DNA from: a virus
Virus record (IMG/VR): IMGVR_UViG_3300045926_000300
Span: 1 to 43,686 of that record
Strand: one strand, 5' to 3'
DNA length: 43,686 nt
Part shown: one piece after another, positions 14,701 to 22,911 of the stretch
How positions within the stretch are numbered: position 1 is the first letter of the stretch
Layout of the letters: the number at the start of each line of letters is the position of its first letter
The notes under the pieces: model-generated
Databases searched by the model: none
What the model saw: only the letters and a program-made list of their open reading frames with translations
Told to the model about the DNA's origin: nothing
Position numbers and translations under genes: made by a program

Positions 14701-16109
14701 GACGGAAGGCCAGTGGTCCCTGACCCCGGGGTCCTGGCAGGCGCGGCTATTGCCCCATGACCAGTCAGGTTCTTGGGCACCGGGACGGCGGTCAGGTCTA
14801 CGTCGTCGGGCCCAAGGTAGTCGGGCAACCCACCGGCGGCCTCGACCTCCTCCGCCAGGCCCGGCATGATCGCCAGCTCCGTGAGCATGTTGATCCCGCT
14901 CTTGGCCAGGGCCTCCTGGGGATACAGCCCCGTGTCGTTGAGCTCGGTTATGGTCTGGGCGGCGGTCAGGCCAACGTCGGCCTTCTCCTTCTCGGTCATC
15001 TGCCAGAGGGAGGTCCACTCGTAATACAGCTCCGGGGGTCTCGATCCAAGGGCCGACCGAATCAGGCACTCGTCCAGGTTGGCAATGGCCGGGGTGATCT
15101 CGACGTTCTGGAGGGAGGAGATTCGGTCGTAGTAATTCCTCATGTCCGAGTCCCCGGTGGCATTGAGACCACCGGGGCTCTGACCAAGGAACCGCGTTGC
15201 CGGAATGTCGGCGGCCCCCGATACGATCTGGAAGAAGCTCATGAGGATTTCGGGCAGGGTCGAGAAGCTGGCCGTCTTCTGCTGATAGTCCTCCTCCGAG
15301 TCGAGCAGCACCGTGGCAGAGATGCCCTTGGCCCTATTGGCCAGGGCGAACCGATCCATGAGCACGTTCTCGTAATGCGGGTCGGTCAGGGAGGCCATCA
15401 TCTGGGGTATCTTGATCACATCGACCTTCGCCTCGAACACGAGGGAGGCTATGTTGGCCGCGGTGGCGTCGGCATTCTTGATCGCCTCGGCGCAGGAATT
15501 GAGGATCGAGTCGCCCCACCCGTGGACCAGGTCGTCGCTAGGGGAGTGCTCCCCTGAGAAGATCACCAGTCGCGACTTGTGGATGACGATTGGGTCGCCA
15601 ATCGTCCGGTTGATCTGGTAGGTGATGGGGCTCCCGAAGTCCGGGCTCATGGGGTCCTCCTCCACTACTCCTGCCTGGAGCTTGGTTCGAGGCATGAGGG
15701 TCAGGAACTTGAGGCCCCCCTTGCCAATTCGCTTGGGCTCGAGGGGAATTGAGGGATCGGGCTCCCCGGTGGAGATGTAGATGGCGCAGCCCCCGTAGAG
15801 CCTGGCCCTGATCATGCAGGTCAGGAGCTTGGTCTGGAGAGCCAGCCTCTTCTCCTCATTCTCGATCAGCTCGATCTGGTCGTCCTCCGCCTGCCAGGAC
15901 CTCCACTCCCGGAAGCTGTCAAAGGCCGGAATGTTGACGATCTTCTTGGCCACCCAGCTGCTCTTGTACATGGCCAGGAGCTGGGGAGGGGCAAGGTTGA
16001 CCGGGTCGTAGTAGGTCGACGCTGCCTTGTCCGCCGTCCCTCCCATGGCCCCGACGAAGGAGCGGAGCGTGTCCTTGAATGCTGAGAAGTTAACGACCTT
16101 TGGCATCAT
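14697..16109 (-). CDS. Portal protein (DUF1073-type)
   Basis: A 470-residue protein starting MMPKVVNFSAFKDTLRSFVG. It shows the DUF1073 portal pattern: 'YKSSWVAKKIVNIPAFDSFR', 'LYGGCAIYISTGEPDPSIPL', 'HKSRLVIFSGE', 'LGQSPGGLNATGDSDMRNYY' and 'ITPAIANLDECLIRSALG'. Portals form the dodecameric ring through which DNA is packed. It overlaps the large terminase by 4 bases (ATGA). Some proteins with this fold carry an Acb1 anti-CBASS domain; I see no extra domain here that would suggest this. Confidence 0.9.
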   Translation of the reverse strand: MMPKVVNFSAFKDTLRSFVGAMGGTADKAASTYYDPVNLAPPQLLAMYKSSWVAKKIVNIPAFDSFREWRSWQAEDDQIELIENEEKRLALQTKLLTCMIRARLYGGCAIYISTGEPDPSIPLEPKRIGKGGLKFLTLMPRTKLQAGVVEEDPMSPDFGSPITYQINRTIGDPIVIHKSRLVIFSGEHSPSDDLVHGWGDSILNSCAEAIKNADATAANIASLVFEAKVDVIKIPQMMASLTDPHYENVLMDRFALANRAKGISATVLLDSEEDYQQKTASFSTLPEILMSFFQIVSGAADIPATRFLGQSPGGLNATGDSDMRNYYDRISSLQNVEITPAIANLDECLIRSALGSRPPELYYEWTSLWQMTEKEKADVGLTAAQTITELNDTGLYPQEALAKSGINMLTELAIMPGLAEEVEAAGGLPDYLGPDDVDLTAVPVPKNLTGHGAIAAPARTPGSGTTGLPS

Positions 16110-17329
16110 CCTACTCCCTGGAGCGTGTAGGTGCTCCTCCTGGTGCCCTCGAGCGCGTATCTCGCGGCATCGACGACGTGATTGTCCTTCTCCGACAGGA
16201 TGGGAAGGATTTCGTTGGTTCGCTTATCGACCTTCCAGCTGAAGTGCAGGAACTCTCGATGGGTCCACTTGCACCTCGGGTGGATGACGATGTCGAAATT
16301 CTTGAGGAACTCGATGCCCTCCTCCACGGACCCGGCTCCCTTGAGGCTTGGCTTGATCATGGGATAGCCGTTCCGCTTCATGTAGGAGATGGTCTCCGGC
16401 CTGGCCGAGTCGGCGGTCATTGGCCATCTCCTGGCCATTCTTGGTCTGGCTGGGTCGAGGAGGTCGAAGGCGGCCGGGGTGTTATCGATCTCGAGTCCGA
16501 CCTGATAGACCTCCCTGTCGAAGAACAGGCGGTTGCCCATGAGGAAGCAGCGGACCAGTACCGTCGGATCGTTCGCATAACCCCAGTCGGCACCAAGAAA
16601 AAATCGAGCATCGTTCGGAGTATCGAAATCCTCGACGACGAAATTCTTGAAGACCCGCGCCTGCGAGAGTTTCTGATGGTGGCCAAGCCAGACGTGAAGG
16701 TACTTGTCGTGATCGCGGGCCCGGTCGCGGAGCATGTCGCGCTTGAGTTCGTCCGGGAACCACGGATTGTGATAGAAGTTCGCTTTGATCCAGGCAAAGT
16801 CGGGGTCGGGGGACGGCTCATTGGGCTCCACTCCATTCTCTACGAATAGCCTCTCCACGGGGTCGTCCGGCTCGACGTGGTTCCAGGTGAAGGTCATTCT
16901 CGAGCCCTTCCGAAAGGTCGGGGTGACCACGTCCAGCGACCTCTGCGAGATGCTGTGGGCCTCCTCCGCCCAGAACTCGGTGTATCCCTCGAGGCTCTTG
17001 ATCGATACCGCCGTGTAGGACTGGAGGCCACGGAAGATGATCAGCGAGTCGGTCTTTGGGTAGACGATCTCGCGCTCGGTTATCCTGAACCGAGGCCTCA
17101 GACCATACTTGTCGATCTTGTCCTCGATCAGCTGCTTGGAGGAGTCGGCGATCGAGTTCTGGACCTCGCGGGCACAGACGATGCGGGAGTGTCCCCGAAC
17201 CATCTCTCGAATCAGGTTCTCCGCGACGAAGTGAGACTTCCCCGATCCGCGACCCCCGGATATGCCGACGTACCTTCTCCTCTCGAGAGCCGGCCGGAAT
17301 ATCCTGGCCACGTCCGATCCGACCTTCAT
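16106..17329 (-). CDS. terL: Terminase large subunit
   Basis: A 407-residue protein. Walker A is 'SGGRGSGKSHFVAENL' at residues 24-39. 'ARTF'-like motifs are replaced by 'IVCAREVQNSIADSSKQLIE', typical of PBSX-type terminases. A Walker B/glutamate region is 'EGYTEFWAEEAHSIS'. The nuclease domain begins 'FFLGADWGYANDPTVLVRCF' (catalytic Asp) and ends 'EKDNHVVDAARYALEG', where the final Asp of the RNase H fold sits. It packages DNA into the prohead and cuts it. GGAGG precedes the chosen ATG; an overlapping ATG four bases upstream is in another frame. Confidence 0.94.
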   Translation of the reverse strand: MKVGSDVARIFRPALERRRYVGISGGRGSGKSHFVAENLIREMVRGHSRIVCAREVQNSIADSSKQLIEDKIDKYGLRPRFRITEREIVYPKTDSLIIFRGLQSYTAVSIKSLEGYTEFWAEEAHSISQRSLDVVTPTFRKGSRMTFTWNHVEPDDPVERLFVENGVEPNEPSPDPDFAWIKANFYHNPWFPDELKRDMLRDRARDHDKYLHVWLGHHQKLSQARVFKNFVVEDFDTPNDARFFLGADWGYANDPTVLVRCFLMGNRLFFDREVYQVGLEIDNTPAAFDLLDPARPRMARRWPMTADSARPETISYMKRNGYPMIKPSLKGAGSVEEGIEFLKNFDIVIHPRCKWTHREFLHFSWKVDKRTNEILPILSEKDNHVVDAARYALEGTRRSTYTLQGVG

Positions 17330-17343
17330 TCATGCTACCTCCA

Positions 17344-17493
17344 TCACCACCAGACGTACCAGATCAGCCACAGCCAGAACAGGGCGCAGAGAGGGGCGGC
17401 GAACATCACCCCTCTGACGAAACTCTTTCCGCCTTCGTCGCTTGGATCAGGCGACCCGCGTCCCCGATCCAACAAAAAGATCCGGGTCGTCAT
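17344..17493 (-). CDS. Small membrane protein (49 aa)
   Basis: The ATG at 17493 follows AGGAGG with 9 bases between. The product starts MTTRIFLLDRGRGSPDPSDE and ends in a single membrane helix with many aromatic residues (APLCALFWLWLIWYVWW). It overlaps the preceding gene by 47 bases. Position just before the large terminase is odd for a lysis gene. It could be a holin-like or host membrane-acting peptide, but nothing specific supports that. Confidence 0.5.
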   Translation of the reverse strand: MTTRIFLLDRGRGSPDPSDEGGKSFVRGVMFAAPLCALFWLWLIWYVWW

Positions 17494-17731
17494 CTCCGGG
17501 TTCCTCCTTCTCCTCCTCCTTGCGGACCTCATCGCCATCGACCATCATCATCTGCTCGAGGTGAAGTCTCGCATCGACGATCATCCTGGCCACGGCCACT
17601 ATTCTGTCGGTGGTGGCGGTGAACTCCTTCTCGTTCTTGATCTTGAGCGAGTGGAGCTTGGTGTCGACAATGTCGACGGCTGCCTCCAGGGCCTGCTCTA
17701 CGATTCTTCGGGCATCATGGGCTATGGTCAC
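17447..17731 (-). CDS. Helical hypothetical protein (94 aa)
   Basis: I chose the GTG at 17731, which overlaps the stop of the HTH gene (GTGA); the frame is open further upstream but runs inside that gene. The product reads 'VTIAHDARRIVEQALEAAVD' then a helix-rich stretch 'KNEKEFTATTDRIVAVARMI', and an acidic C-terminal segment (EVRKEEEKEEPGDDDPDLFV). Small helical proteins near terminases sometimes assist packaging, but this one was not recognised. Confidence 0.6.
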   Translation of the reverse strand: MTIAHDARRIVEQALEAAVDIVDTKLHSLKIKNEKEFTATTDRIVAVARMIVDARLHLEQMMMVDGDEVRKEEEKEEPGDDDPDLFVGSGTRVA

Positions 17732-17934
17732 TTTATGGTCCTCTTTCTCAGGAGCTTGGCAACCGCCGAACTGGTGCTCGTCGCTCCCAAGTGCTTCTTG
17801 CCGTCCCTGATGTGTTGATTCACGGTGGCCCTCGAAATCTCGAGTTCGTACGCCACCTGCTTGGGGTGCCTTCCATCGGCTATCAGTTGGAATACCTGAC
17901 GCTGACGATCCGTTACGCCACCGTCTCTCGTCAT
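17728..17934 (-). CDS. LuxR-type helix-turn-helix protein (68 aa)
   Basis: Almost the whole protein is one HTH domain: 'LTDRQRQVFQLIADG'-like start (here VTDRQRQVFQLIADGRHPKQ), then 'VAYELEISRATVNQHIRDGK'. This matches the GerE/LuxR C-terminal domain (T.rE.evl.li..G.s.keIA..L.iS..TV..H). No receiver or ligand domain is present. It lies between the two terminase genes and may regulate late genes or bind the packaging site. Stops 4 bases inside the next gene. Confidence 0.78.
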   Translation of the reverse strand: MTRDGGVTDRQRQVFQLIADGRHPKQVAYELEISRATVNQHIRDGKKHLGATSTSSAVAKLLRKRTIK

Positions 17935-17936
17935 CC

Positions 17937-18410
17937 TCAGTCCCTCCTCTTCTCGTCAATGGAATAATCCACGTCGTCGATCTCTTTTGGATCCACGATC
18001 CTGACCTCGATGGTTTCGATCTGATCTATGAGGAGGTTGACATTGGCGCGATCGACAAACATTCCGATCTGCTTTCCAATAAGCTCGAGCGAGCGGTTGA
18101 CGACGGCGAACTCTTCCGCCTCGATTGCCCTGACGCAATTCTCCTTCAGGTGCTTGAGGACCCAGGCCTCGTCGATGACGGCCTGGCGCATCATGTCAAG
18201 TTCCAAATCTCGGATGACTCGAATTATCCTGTCATCTCGTAAGAGCCGATAACCAGCGACATGGGCGCCCTTCTTTGAGTATCCTGCCCTTATCGCGGCC
18301 TGCGTCACATTGCGATCCTTTAAGTATTCGCGGACGAATGTAAGTTGACGTCGATTGAAACTTATATCGTTAATTGCAAGTTCTCTCGATGACGAGACCT
18401 TGGCATCCAT
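17937..18410 (-). CDS. terS: Terminase small subunit
   Basis: Start uncertain: the ATG at 18410 (MDAKVSSSRELAINDISFNR) gives 157 residues; a longer frame begins at 18497 but its extra residues look non-coding. 'FNRRQLTFVREYLKDRNVTQ' followed by 'AAIRAGYSKKGAHVAGYRLL' is the terminase_2 small subunit HTH signature (..F...yl...n.tqAAi.AGYs...A...g..ll). It recognises the packaging start site. The C-terminal half is helical and would form the ring. No strong ribosome site is visible for either start. Confidence 0.82.
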   Translation of the reverse strand: MDAKVSSSRELAINDISFNRRQLTFVREYLKDRNVTQAAIRAGYSKKGAHVAGYRLLRDDRIIRVIRDLELDMMRQAVIDEAWVLKHLKENCVRAIEAEEFAVVNRSLELIGKQIGMFVDRANVNLLIDQIETIEVRIVDPKEIDDVDYSIDEKRRD

Positions 18411-18590
18411 CTGATCTTGCTCGACTTTAACCGGTGTTGGGGAAAGATACTCCAGACCCCCCGATGAGGGAAGGGAGAGAAATGACAGAATGCCCATTGC
18501 CGGGGAGAGGAGGCCTCGCCAGGGCCCGAGGAGGGTTCCCCAGGCCTCTCCCTACCCCTGGACCGGTCCCTGCGGCTGGCGGTCCTCCTT

Positions 18591-18850
18591 TCTAGACCGT
18601 ACTAGACTGACTTGTACCGAGCGTAGACAGCGCTTTTCCCTTTAAAATCAACGAGTTGACCTCACTAGACCGTTAGACCGGGGTGTGCGCACATTCTTAT
18701 ATAGGAGATATAAGAGGGTCCTTTTGATCAATTTTGCGTTCTTATCTCTCTCTCTCTTCTTTTTAATTTTAATCGGTCTAGTCAGTCTAGTTAGTCTAAA
18801 GACAATGATTTCAATCGTTTAATAAGGGACCGTAGCGGTCTACGTCGGTC
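18591..18850. repeat. Inward-facing TAGAC / GTCTA repeat array
   Basis: TAGAC occurs at 18593, 18603, 18624, 18666 and 18674, three of them as TAGACCG. The reverse form GTCTA occurs at 18776, 18785, 18794 and 18838, the first three at exact 9-base spacing. The two groups face each other across an AT-rich core of about 95 bases. This resembles iterons or a multi-site operator. It lies next to the SF3-type helicase gene, whose relatives bind origins. Confidence 0.65.
18696..18714. promoter_or_regulatory. Inverted repeat CTTATAT-AGGAG-ATATAAG
   Basis: A perfect 7-bp inverted repeat with a 5-base spacer in the centre of the TAGAC array. Its arms overlap TATA-like sequence that could serve as a -10 element. 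It has the size of a dimeric repressor operator. It may control the leftward late operon or the origin. Confidence 0.5.
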
Positions 18851-18881
18851 TCCTCCTCGAGAAGGGAAGTCGAGAAACCAT

Positions 18882-20429
18882 TCACTCCGTGCCCCTCGCC
18901 GGGGCCAGAATGTCCGTGGTCCACTTTTCGGTATCATCGAACTTGATCCCCGGATAGCGGACGTTGAACCTTGCCCTCATCTCTGTGAGCGGAGGAAACA
19001 CCCAGCCGCGGTGCTGCTTTCGCCCGGCATACTTCTTGTCCCTCTTGCACCCGATATCGACGAGCATCCTGGCCAGGTCCTGATCCGACTCCCTTCCCAG
19101 CATGGGGACCTCGTGCCTCATGCTGGAGAGGAGACCGCGCCTCGATCTGCTGCCGGTGAACCCCTCCGCGTCGATGATGTGGTCGTGGTCGCCGGAGTAG
19201 GAGTATGTCGGATCGGCCGGATCGTGCCCCGGGATGACGGCGTCGATGAGAACTGACACCAGCCACTTGTCGAACGGCAGCATTGAAATCTCCTGCTGCC
19301 TCTGGAGCGCCGCTGTGCTGATGATCCTCCTCGGGTGCCAATCTCCGATGTCCCTTCTCCTCAGATCGTGGAGCATGGCGGAGTAGCCGCCGGCATCCAT
19401 CTGAGCAAAGAGGGGTTTGAAGTATGACTCGTCCTGCATCCTCGCGTCGGAGACGTCCATGACCACGAACCGGCGTTCGTTCTCCCCTGCCGGGACGACC
19501 CAGTTCTCGTTGCTCGACATGACGATCTTCAGGCAGTTCTTGGTCTGGATGGCGTCCTTGCCCTTCCCCTCCACGACGATGTTGCTCTCGGTGATCAGGG
19601 TCCGGAGCTTGCCCACCTCCGATGCCCTTCCTGGCCAGAAGGCCTCGTCGCCAACCAGCAGGGCGGTGTCCCGAAGATGAATGGTGAACCTGCCCACGAT
19701 GTGCTCGTGCGACGAGGCCTGAAAGGAGTGCTGCCCAAAGATGATCCTCAGTGCCCCGGTGAACGCCCCCTTCCCGATGCCCATCCTTCCCCTTAAGACC
19801 AGGACCACCTCCGCCGGCTCCCCAGGGTGCTGGAAGGCCCAGGCCACCCAGTTCATGACGTACTCTATCTGCTCCCTCTCCCCGGAGCAGATGACCTCCT
19901 CTATGTGGGACCTCATCAGGGACCAGTTGCCCTCTCCCTCCTCCACGCCCCAGCCCTGCCAGAGGTTGAGCTTGCCATCGAATTCCCTCTCTCGAGAGGG
20001 ATCGAAAACCAATGCTTCGTACGTCCTCCGCCCGGGGTGCTCCAGCCACCACTCCCCCTCCCCGACGGAACTTACTCCTCCCCTCGGCCCTACCGAGACC
20101 ACTCTCCTGTTCTGGAGGTAGTCCTTGAAGTCGTGGGCCGTCATGTACATCGGGACGCGCCTGGTCTCCGAGCCATAGTAGGTTTGTCGAAACTCCATGA
20201 CCCTGACCTTGCCGCCGTCCTTGACCACGCAGTACTGGTCGTTGAGCCTGGTCAGCCTCTCCCCGGCCTTCCTGTCGGCCTCGGCATCTTCCCCATTGCC
20301 CTTCTTCTTGAACGGCACCACGTTGTCCGACTCGGGTGCACCGGCCTCGTCGGTTGTCGTTGGCATCTCCAGGCTGTCGTCGCTAGTCGAGCCCTCGTCC
20401 CCGCTGCCGGGCTTCTTCTTTCTTGCCAT
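18882..20429 (-). CDS. SF3-type replicative helicase / primase-helicase (DUF5906-like)
   Basis: A 515-residue protein with an AAGGAG ribosome site. The N-terminal 60 residues are charged and probably disordered. 'VLVLRGRMGIGKGAFTGALR' near residue 210 is the Walker A loop. 'RDTALLVGDEAFWPGR' gives Walker B, and 'KNCLKIVMSSNENWVVPAGE' followed by 'RRFVVMDVSD' gives the SF3 motif C and arginine finger region. These fit DUF5906-type phage helicases. It likely unwinds DNA at the phage origin with the primase encoded just upstream, whose gene overlaps this one by 47 bases. Confidence 0.87.
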   Translation of the reverse strand: MARKKKPGSGDEGSTSDDSLEMPTTTDEAGAPESDNVVPFKKKGNGEDAEADRKAGERLTRLNDQYCVVKDGGKVRVMEFRQTYYGSETRRVPMYMTAHDFKDYLQNRRVVSVGPRGGVSSVGEGEWWLEHPGRRTYEALVFDPSREREFDGKLNLWQGWGVEEGEGNWSLMRSHIEEVICSGEREQIEYVMNWVAWAFQHPGEPAEVVLVLRGRMGIGKGAFTGALRIIFGQHSFQASSHEHIVGRFTIHLRDTALLVGDEAFWPGRASEVGKLRTLITESNIVVEGKGKDAIQTKNCLKIVMSSNENWVVPAGENERRFVVMDVSDARMQDESYFKPLFAQMDAGGYSAMLHDLRRRDIGDWHPRRIISTAALQRQQEISMLPFDKWLVSVLIDAVIPGHDPADPTYSYSGDHDHIIDAEGFTGSRSRRGLLSSMRHEVPMLGRESDQDLARMLVDIGCKRDKKYAGRKQHRGWVFPPLTEMRARFNVRYPGIKFDDTEKWTTDILAPARGTE

Positions 20430-21369
20430 TTCTAAGTCTCCTTACGACGTCGTTCATATCGTTCAAGTCGGAATGATCCGGCATAGTCCTTGGGCCAAGG
20501 ACCCTCACCCTCCGGCCGGCCTTCCTCCACCTGGCAGCCACCTCCGAGGCCGCCACTATCCCTCCACCGTCATTGTCCTCCGCGACGATCAGCTCCTCCA
20601 CTCCGTCCAGGACCGGGAGGGAGGCCAGGCCCAGGTCGGACATCATCGACCATACTGGCAGGTTCTTGTATCCATTGAACTCCCGAAGGCTGAGCGTCGT
20701 CTCTATCCCCTCCCCAACCCCGAGTCGAGGCCCGAGGGGAAGGAGCTTGATTGCCCCGCCCTTCGGGGAGCCGGAGAATGCCCTGCAGTCCATATTGCCG
20801 TACAGGTCGAGGTACGCCTTCCTTCCCTCGAGGTCGAGCGCCGTCCGGTGGACCGCTATCCCATCGTTGGTCTTGATGTCCCTCACCGCCGCCATCATCA
20901 GGGGGGTGACCTGGCTCTGGCCGAACCTGCCGTGTCGCCAGAACCTTATCTCATCGGTCTGGGGGAGCCTCACGCGCCGGCTCTCTAAGTAGGTCTGGAC
21001 CAGGGTCCCAGACGGATCTGTGCCGAACCCCCACATCCACCTGGCCCGGTTCCTTCCCTCCTCTAGCCTATTGGCAGTGGTCATCTTCCACTCGCCGAGG
21101 TTCTCTCCGCTCCAGCCAATGGCGTCGAGCGCCTCCATGGTCTGCCGCTCGATCTCCGGGACCTCCTCCTTGCTCGAGTACGAGTGACTCTTGAAGATGC
21201 CATTCCACGCATCGTTGGTAAAGGTCACCGAGGCCGATCTATCAAGAGAGGAGTGGCCAGGCCCGGGAAAAGTGATCGTATTACCGCTGGTTATTGTTCC
21301 GCCTAAGTATTGAGCGAGCGCGTCCAAGTTGACGCCAAGTTCCCTCGCCCCTGCTCGTCGCTTGAGCAT
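20383..21369 (-). CDS. TOPRIM primase
   Basis: A 328-residue protein with GGAGG six bases before the ATG at 21369. The N-terminal part is of the phage primase type (SASVTFTNDAWNGIFKSHSY). The middle 'YLESRRVRLPQTDEIRFWRH' is the typical linker. The TOPRIM domain shows 'RLGVGEGIETTLSLREF' (catalytic Glu) and 'VEELIVAEDNDGGGIVAASE' (acidic D-x-D-like), followed by 'RRVRVLGPRTMPDHSDLNDM'. No zinc-finger cysteines are visible. It would make primers for the phage-encoded DnaE polymerase. First gene of the leftward block. Confidence 0.87.
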   Translation of the reverse strand: MLKRRAGARELGVNLDALAQYLGGTITSGNTITFPGPGHSSLDRSASVTFTNDAWNGIFKSHSYSSKEEVPEIERQTMEALDAIGWSGENLGEWKMTTANRLEEGRNRARWMWGFGTDPSGTLVQTYLESRRVRLPQTDEIRFWRHGRFGQSQVTPLMMAAVRDIKTNDGIAVHRTALDLEGRKAYLDLYGNMDCRAFSGSPKGGAIKLLPLGPRLGVGEGIETTLSLREFNGYKNLPVWSMMSDLGLASLPVLDGVEELIVAEDNDGGGIVAASEVAARWRKAGRRVRVLGPRTMPDHSDLNDMNDVVRRLRNGKKEEARQRGRGLD

Positions 21370-21522
21370 GGACAGCCTCCGTTGCTGGGAAAAACCCTTA
21401 TTATTCAGTCATGAGCCCCTTAAACTACCCCTAAATTTTCGCCGGATAAACCCCCTATTTACTCTTGGAGGGAAAAAGAGTATTTCTGGAAGGTTCACTC
21501 TAAAGAAAAGGAATAAGACGAA
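21370..21522. promoter_or_regulatory. Divergent control region between the two gene blocks
   Basis: This 153-base AT-rich gap separates the leftward primase from the rightward early genes, so it must hold outward promoters or lie downstream of ones. I see TTATTATT and TAAATTTT stretches but no clear -35/-10 pair. A 7-bp inverted repeat lies at 21460-21482. An AAAAGGAATAAG leader precedes the rightward ATG. Confidence 0.6.
21460..21482. promoter_or_regulatory. Inverted repeat TACTCTT-N9-AAGAGTA
   Basis: A perfect 7-bp inverted repeat separated by GGAGGGAAA, about 40 bases before the first rightward gene. Size and place suit an operator for a dimeric regulator, possibly one of the winged-helix proteins of this phage or a host repressor. 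It could also act as an RNA hairpin in the leader. Confidence 0.5.
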
Positions 21523-22074
21523 ATGAAGACAAGGAATACTTCGAGGACCGACTCGTTAGACTTCGTCAGGCAACGAGTTGCTGAGCTTCGAGATTTGGAA
21601 CTCGAGAAAGAGGAGCTGGAGGGTCGCTTGAAGGAGGTCTCCGAGCGGATCAACTTCATTGCCTTCGAGAGCCTCGTCGACGTCATGAACGAGAAGAGGG
21701 TAGCGAAGTTCCAGCTAGACAGAGAGGGAAACAAGCCCGCCTTCCTGGCCGAGCTCCTCCCCTTCTATCGGGCCAACATCGCCGCCTCGTGGGACGAGGA
21801 AAGAAAGTATCGGGCGTTCCAGGCCCTCGAAGACTTCGGCGCCAGCGACCTGATCAAGACGGTGGTCACGTTCTCCTTCCCTCGAGGGGAGAAGAAGGTC
21901 GCCCAGAAATTGATCACCCGTCACAAGGACCTCTTCCCCAAGATGGCGGAGAGCGTCCACAGCATGACCCTGACCTCGTGGGTCAGAGAACAGGTCGAGG
22001 CCGGGAAGCCCACCCCGGCCCACGATGTCATCGGAGCCCAGGTGGGTCAACACGTCAAGATCAAGAAGGTATAG
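21523..22074 (+). CDS. Early conserved coiled-coil protein
   Basis: A 183-residue protein starting MKTRNTSRTDSLDFVRQRVA. Residues 15-45 form a coiled coil (ELRDLELEKEELEGRLKEVS). The rest contains 'KRVAKFQLDREGNKPAFLAE', 'ALEDFGASDLIKTVVTFSFP' and 'GEKKVAQKLITRHKDLFPKM'. This layout (coiled coil, then a domain with 'l...g..dlIk..v...f') recurs in many phages near recombination or single-strand DNA binding genes; a Gam-like or replication role is possible but not shown. A 10-bp CTCGAG palindrome at 21879-21888 encodes part of 'FPRGEK'. Confidence 0.7.
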   Translation: MKTRNTSRTDSLDFVRQRVAELRDLELEKEELEGRLKEVSERINFIAFESLVDVMNEKRVAKFQLDREGNKPAFLAELLPFYRANIAASWDEERKYRAFQALEDFGASDLIKTVVTFSFPRGEKKVAQKLITRHKDLFPKMAESVHSMTLTSWVREQVEAGKPTPAHDVIGAQVGQHVKIKKV

Positions 22075-22078
22075 CAAA

Positions 22079-22909
22079 ATGGCGAAAGCACCAGCAAAGG
22101 GCAAGCCCGCGCCCGCAAAGAACGTCGTGGCCCTCAAGTCCCAGGACCAGGTTCCGGACTACGTCCGGCGACAGACCACCCAGGGCAGGGGCGTCTCAAC
22201 CGCGGCGGAGGACAACCTCGTACCGATGATCGCGGTCCTCCAGCCCCTCTCCCCTCAGCTCAACAAGCAGAACCAGGGCAAGTACATCGAGGACGCCGAG
22301 CCCGGCTCCATCCTGGTCAGGGGCATGGACCCGGAGGTCGTCGACGAGGTGATCTTCCAGCACTGCCACTTCTCCAAGTCCATCGTGGAGTGGGTGCCCA
22401 GAAGTAAGGGAGGGGGCTTCGTCGGTAGGCACCTGACCTGGCCCAAGGACGTGACCACCGGGAAGTCCGACGATGGGCGGAGGACGATCATGACCACCAA
22501 GGAGGGCAACCACCTGGTCGAGACCCGGTACCACGTCGGCCACGTCATCACCCCGGAGGGGTTGATGCTCCCCTACATCATCCCCTTCTCGAGCACCGGG
22601 CACACCGTCTCCCGGGGCTGGATGAACATGATGAATGCGGTCAGGCTCGAGGGAGGAATAATCCCCGATGCCTGGACCCGGCTCTATAGGCTGACCACCG
22701 TTCAGAGGACCAATGCCGCTGGCGTCTGGTACGTCCTTAACCCCCAGCCGGCCGGATGGGCAACGGCGGACCAGGCCCTGAAGGGCGAGCAGCTCTTCGA
22801 GGATTTTGAGAAGGGCGCCAAGCAGTACGGGGAGGAGGAGGACACCGGCCTCGATCCGGGGCAGCAGGGCCTCGACGAGAGGAAGGACAAGGGCAAGGGC
22901 AAGTTCTAA
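22079..22909 (+). CDS. Conserved early phage protein, possible ssDNA-binding role
   Basis: The start at 22079 (MAKAPAKGKPAPAKNVVALK) is chosen over an in-frame ATG at 22025 that lies inside the previous gene. The 276-residue protein has a basic N-terminus, then 'EDNLVPMIAVLQPLSPQLNK', 'CHFSKSIVEWVPRSKGGGFV', 'GLMLPYIIPFSSTGHTVSRG' and 'TRLYRLTTVQRTNAAGVWYV', and an acidic C-terminus. Acidic tails after an OB-like domain are typical of ssDNA-binding proteins; similar phage genes lie by nucleases and primases. The family could not be named with certainty. Confidence 0.68.
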   Translation: MAKAPAKGKPAPAKNVVALKSQDQVPDYVRRQTTQGRGVSTAAEDNLVPMIAVLQPLSPQLNKQNQGKYIEDAEPGSILVRGMDPEVVDEVIFQHCHFSKSIVEWVPRSKGGGFVGRHLTWPKDVTTGKSDDGRRTIMTTKEGNHLVETRYHVGHVITPEGLMLPYIIPFSSTGHTVSRGWMNMMNAVRLEGGIIPDAWTRLYRLTTVQRTNAAGVWYVLNPQPAGWATADQALKGEQLFEDFEKGAKQYGEEEDTGLDPGQQGLDERKDKGKGKF

Positions 22910-22911
22910 AT

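Larger units (their letters stand above)
18411..18881. other. Non-coding region between packaging and primase-helicase genes
   Basis: About 470 bases without a convincing gene. The first third (18490-18590) is GC-rich and can form a long imperfect hairpin (GGAGAGGAGGCCT with AGGCCTCTCC). The rest is AT-rich for this genome, with a TC-repeat tract (18747-18760), TTTTTAATTTTAAT, the TAGAC/GTCTA array and an inverted repeat (listed separately). This is the best place in the window for a replication origin, packaging site or promoter of the late genes. Confidence 0.7.

Noticed and set aside
13087-14760. Long open frame on the plus strand opposite the collagen-like gene
   Set aside because: It is the mirror of the Gly-X-Y repeats and has no ribosome site or recognisable domain.
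14697-16109. Anti-CBASS (Acb1) function of the portal-like gene
   Set aside because: The sequence shows only the DUF1073 portal pattern; no separate phosphodiesterase motif was seen.
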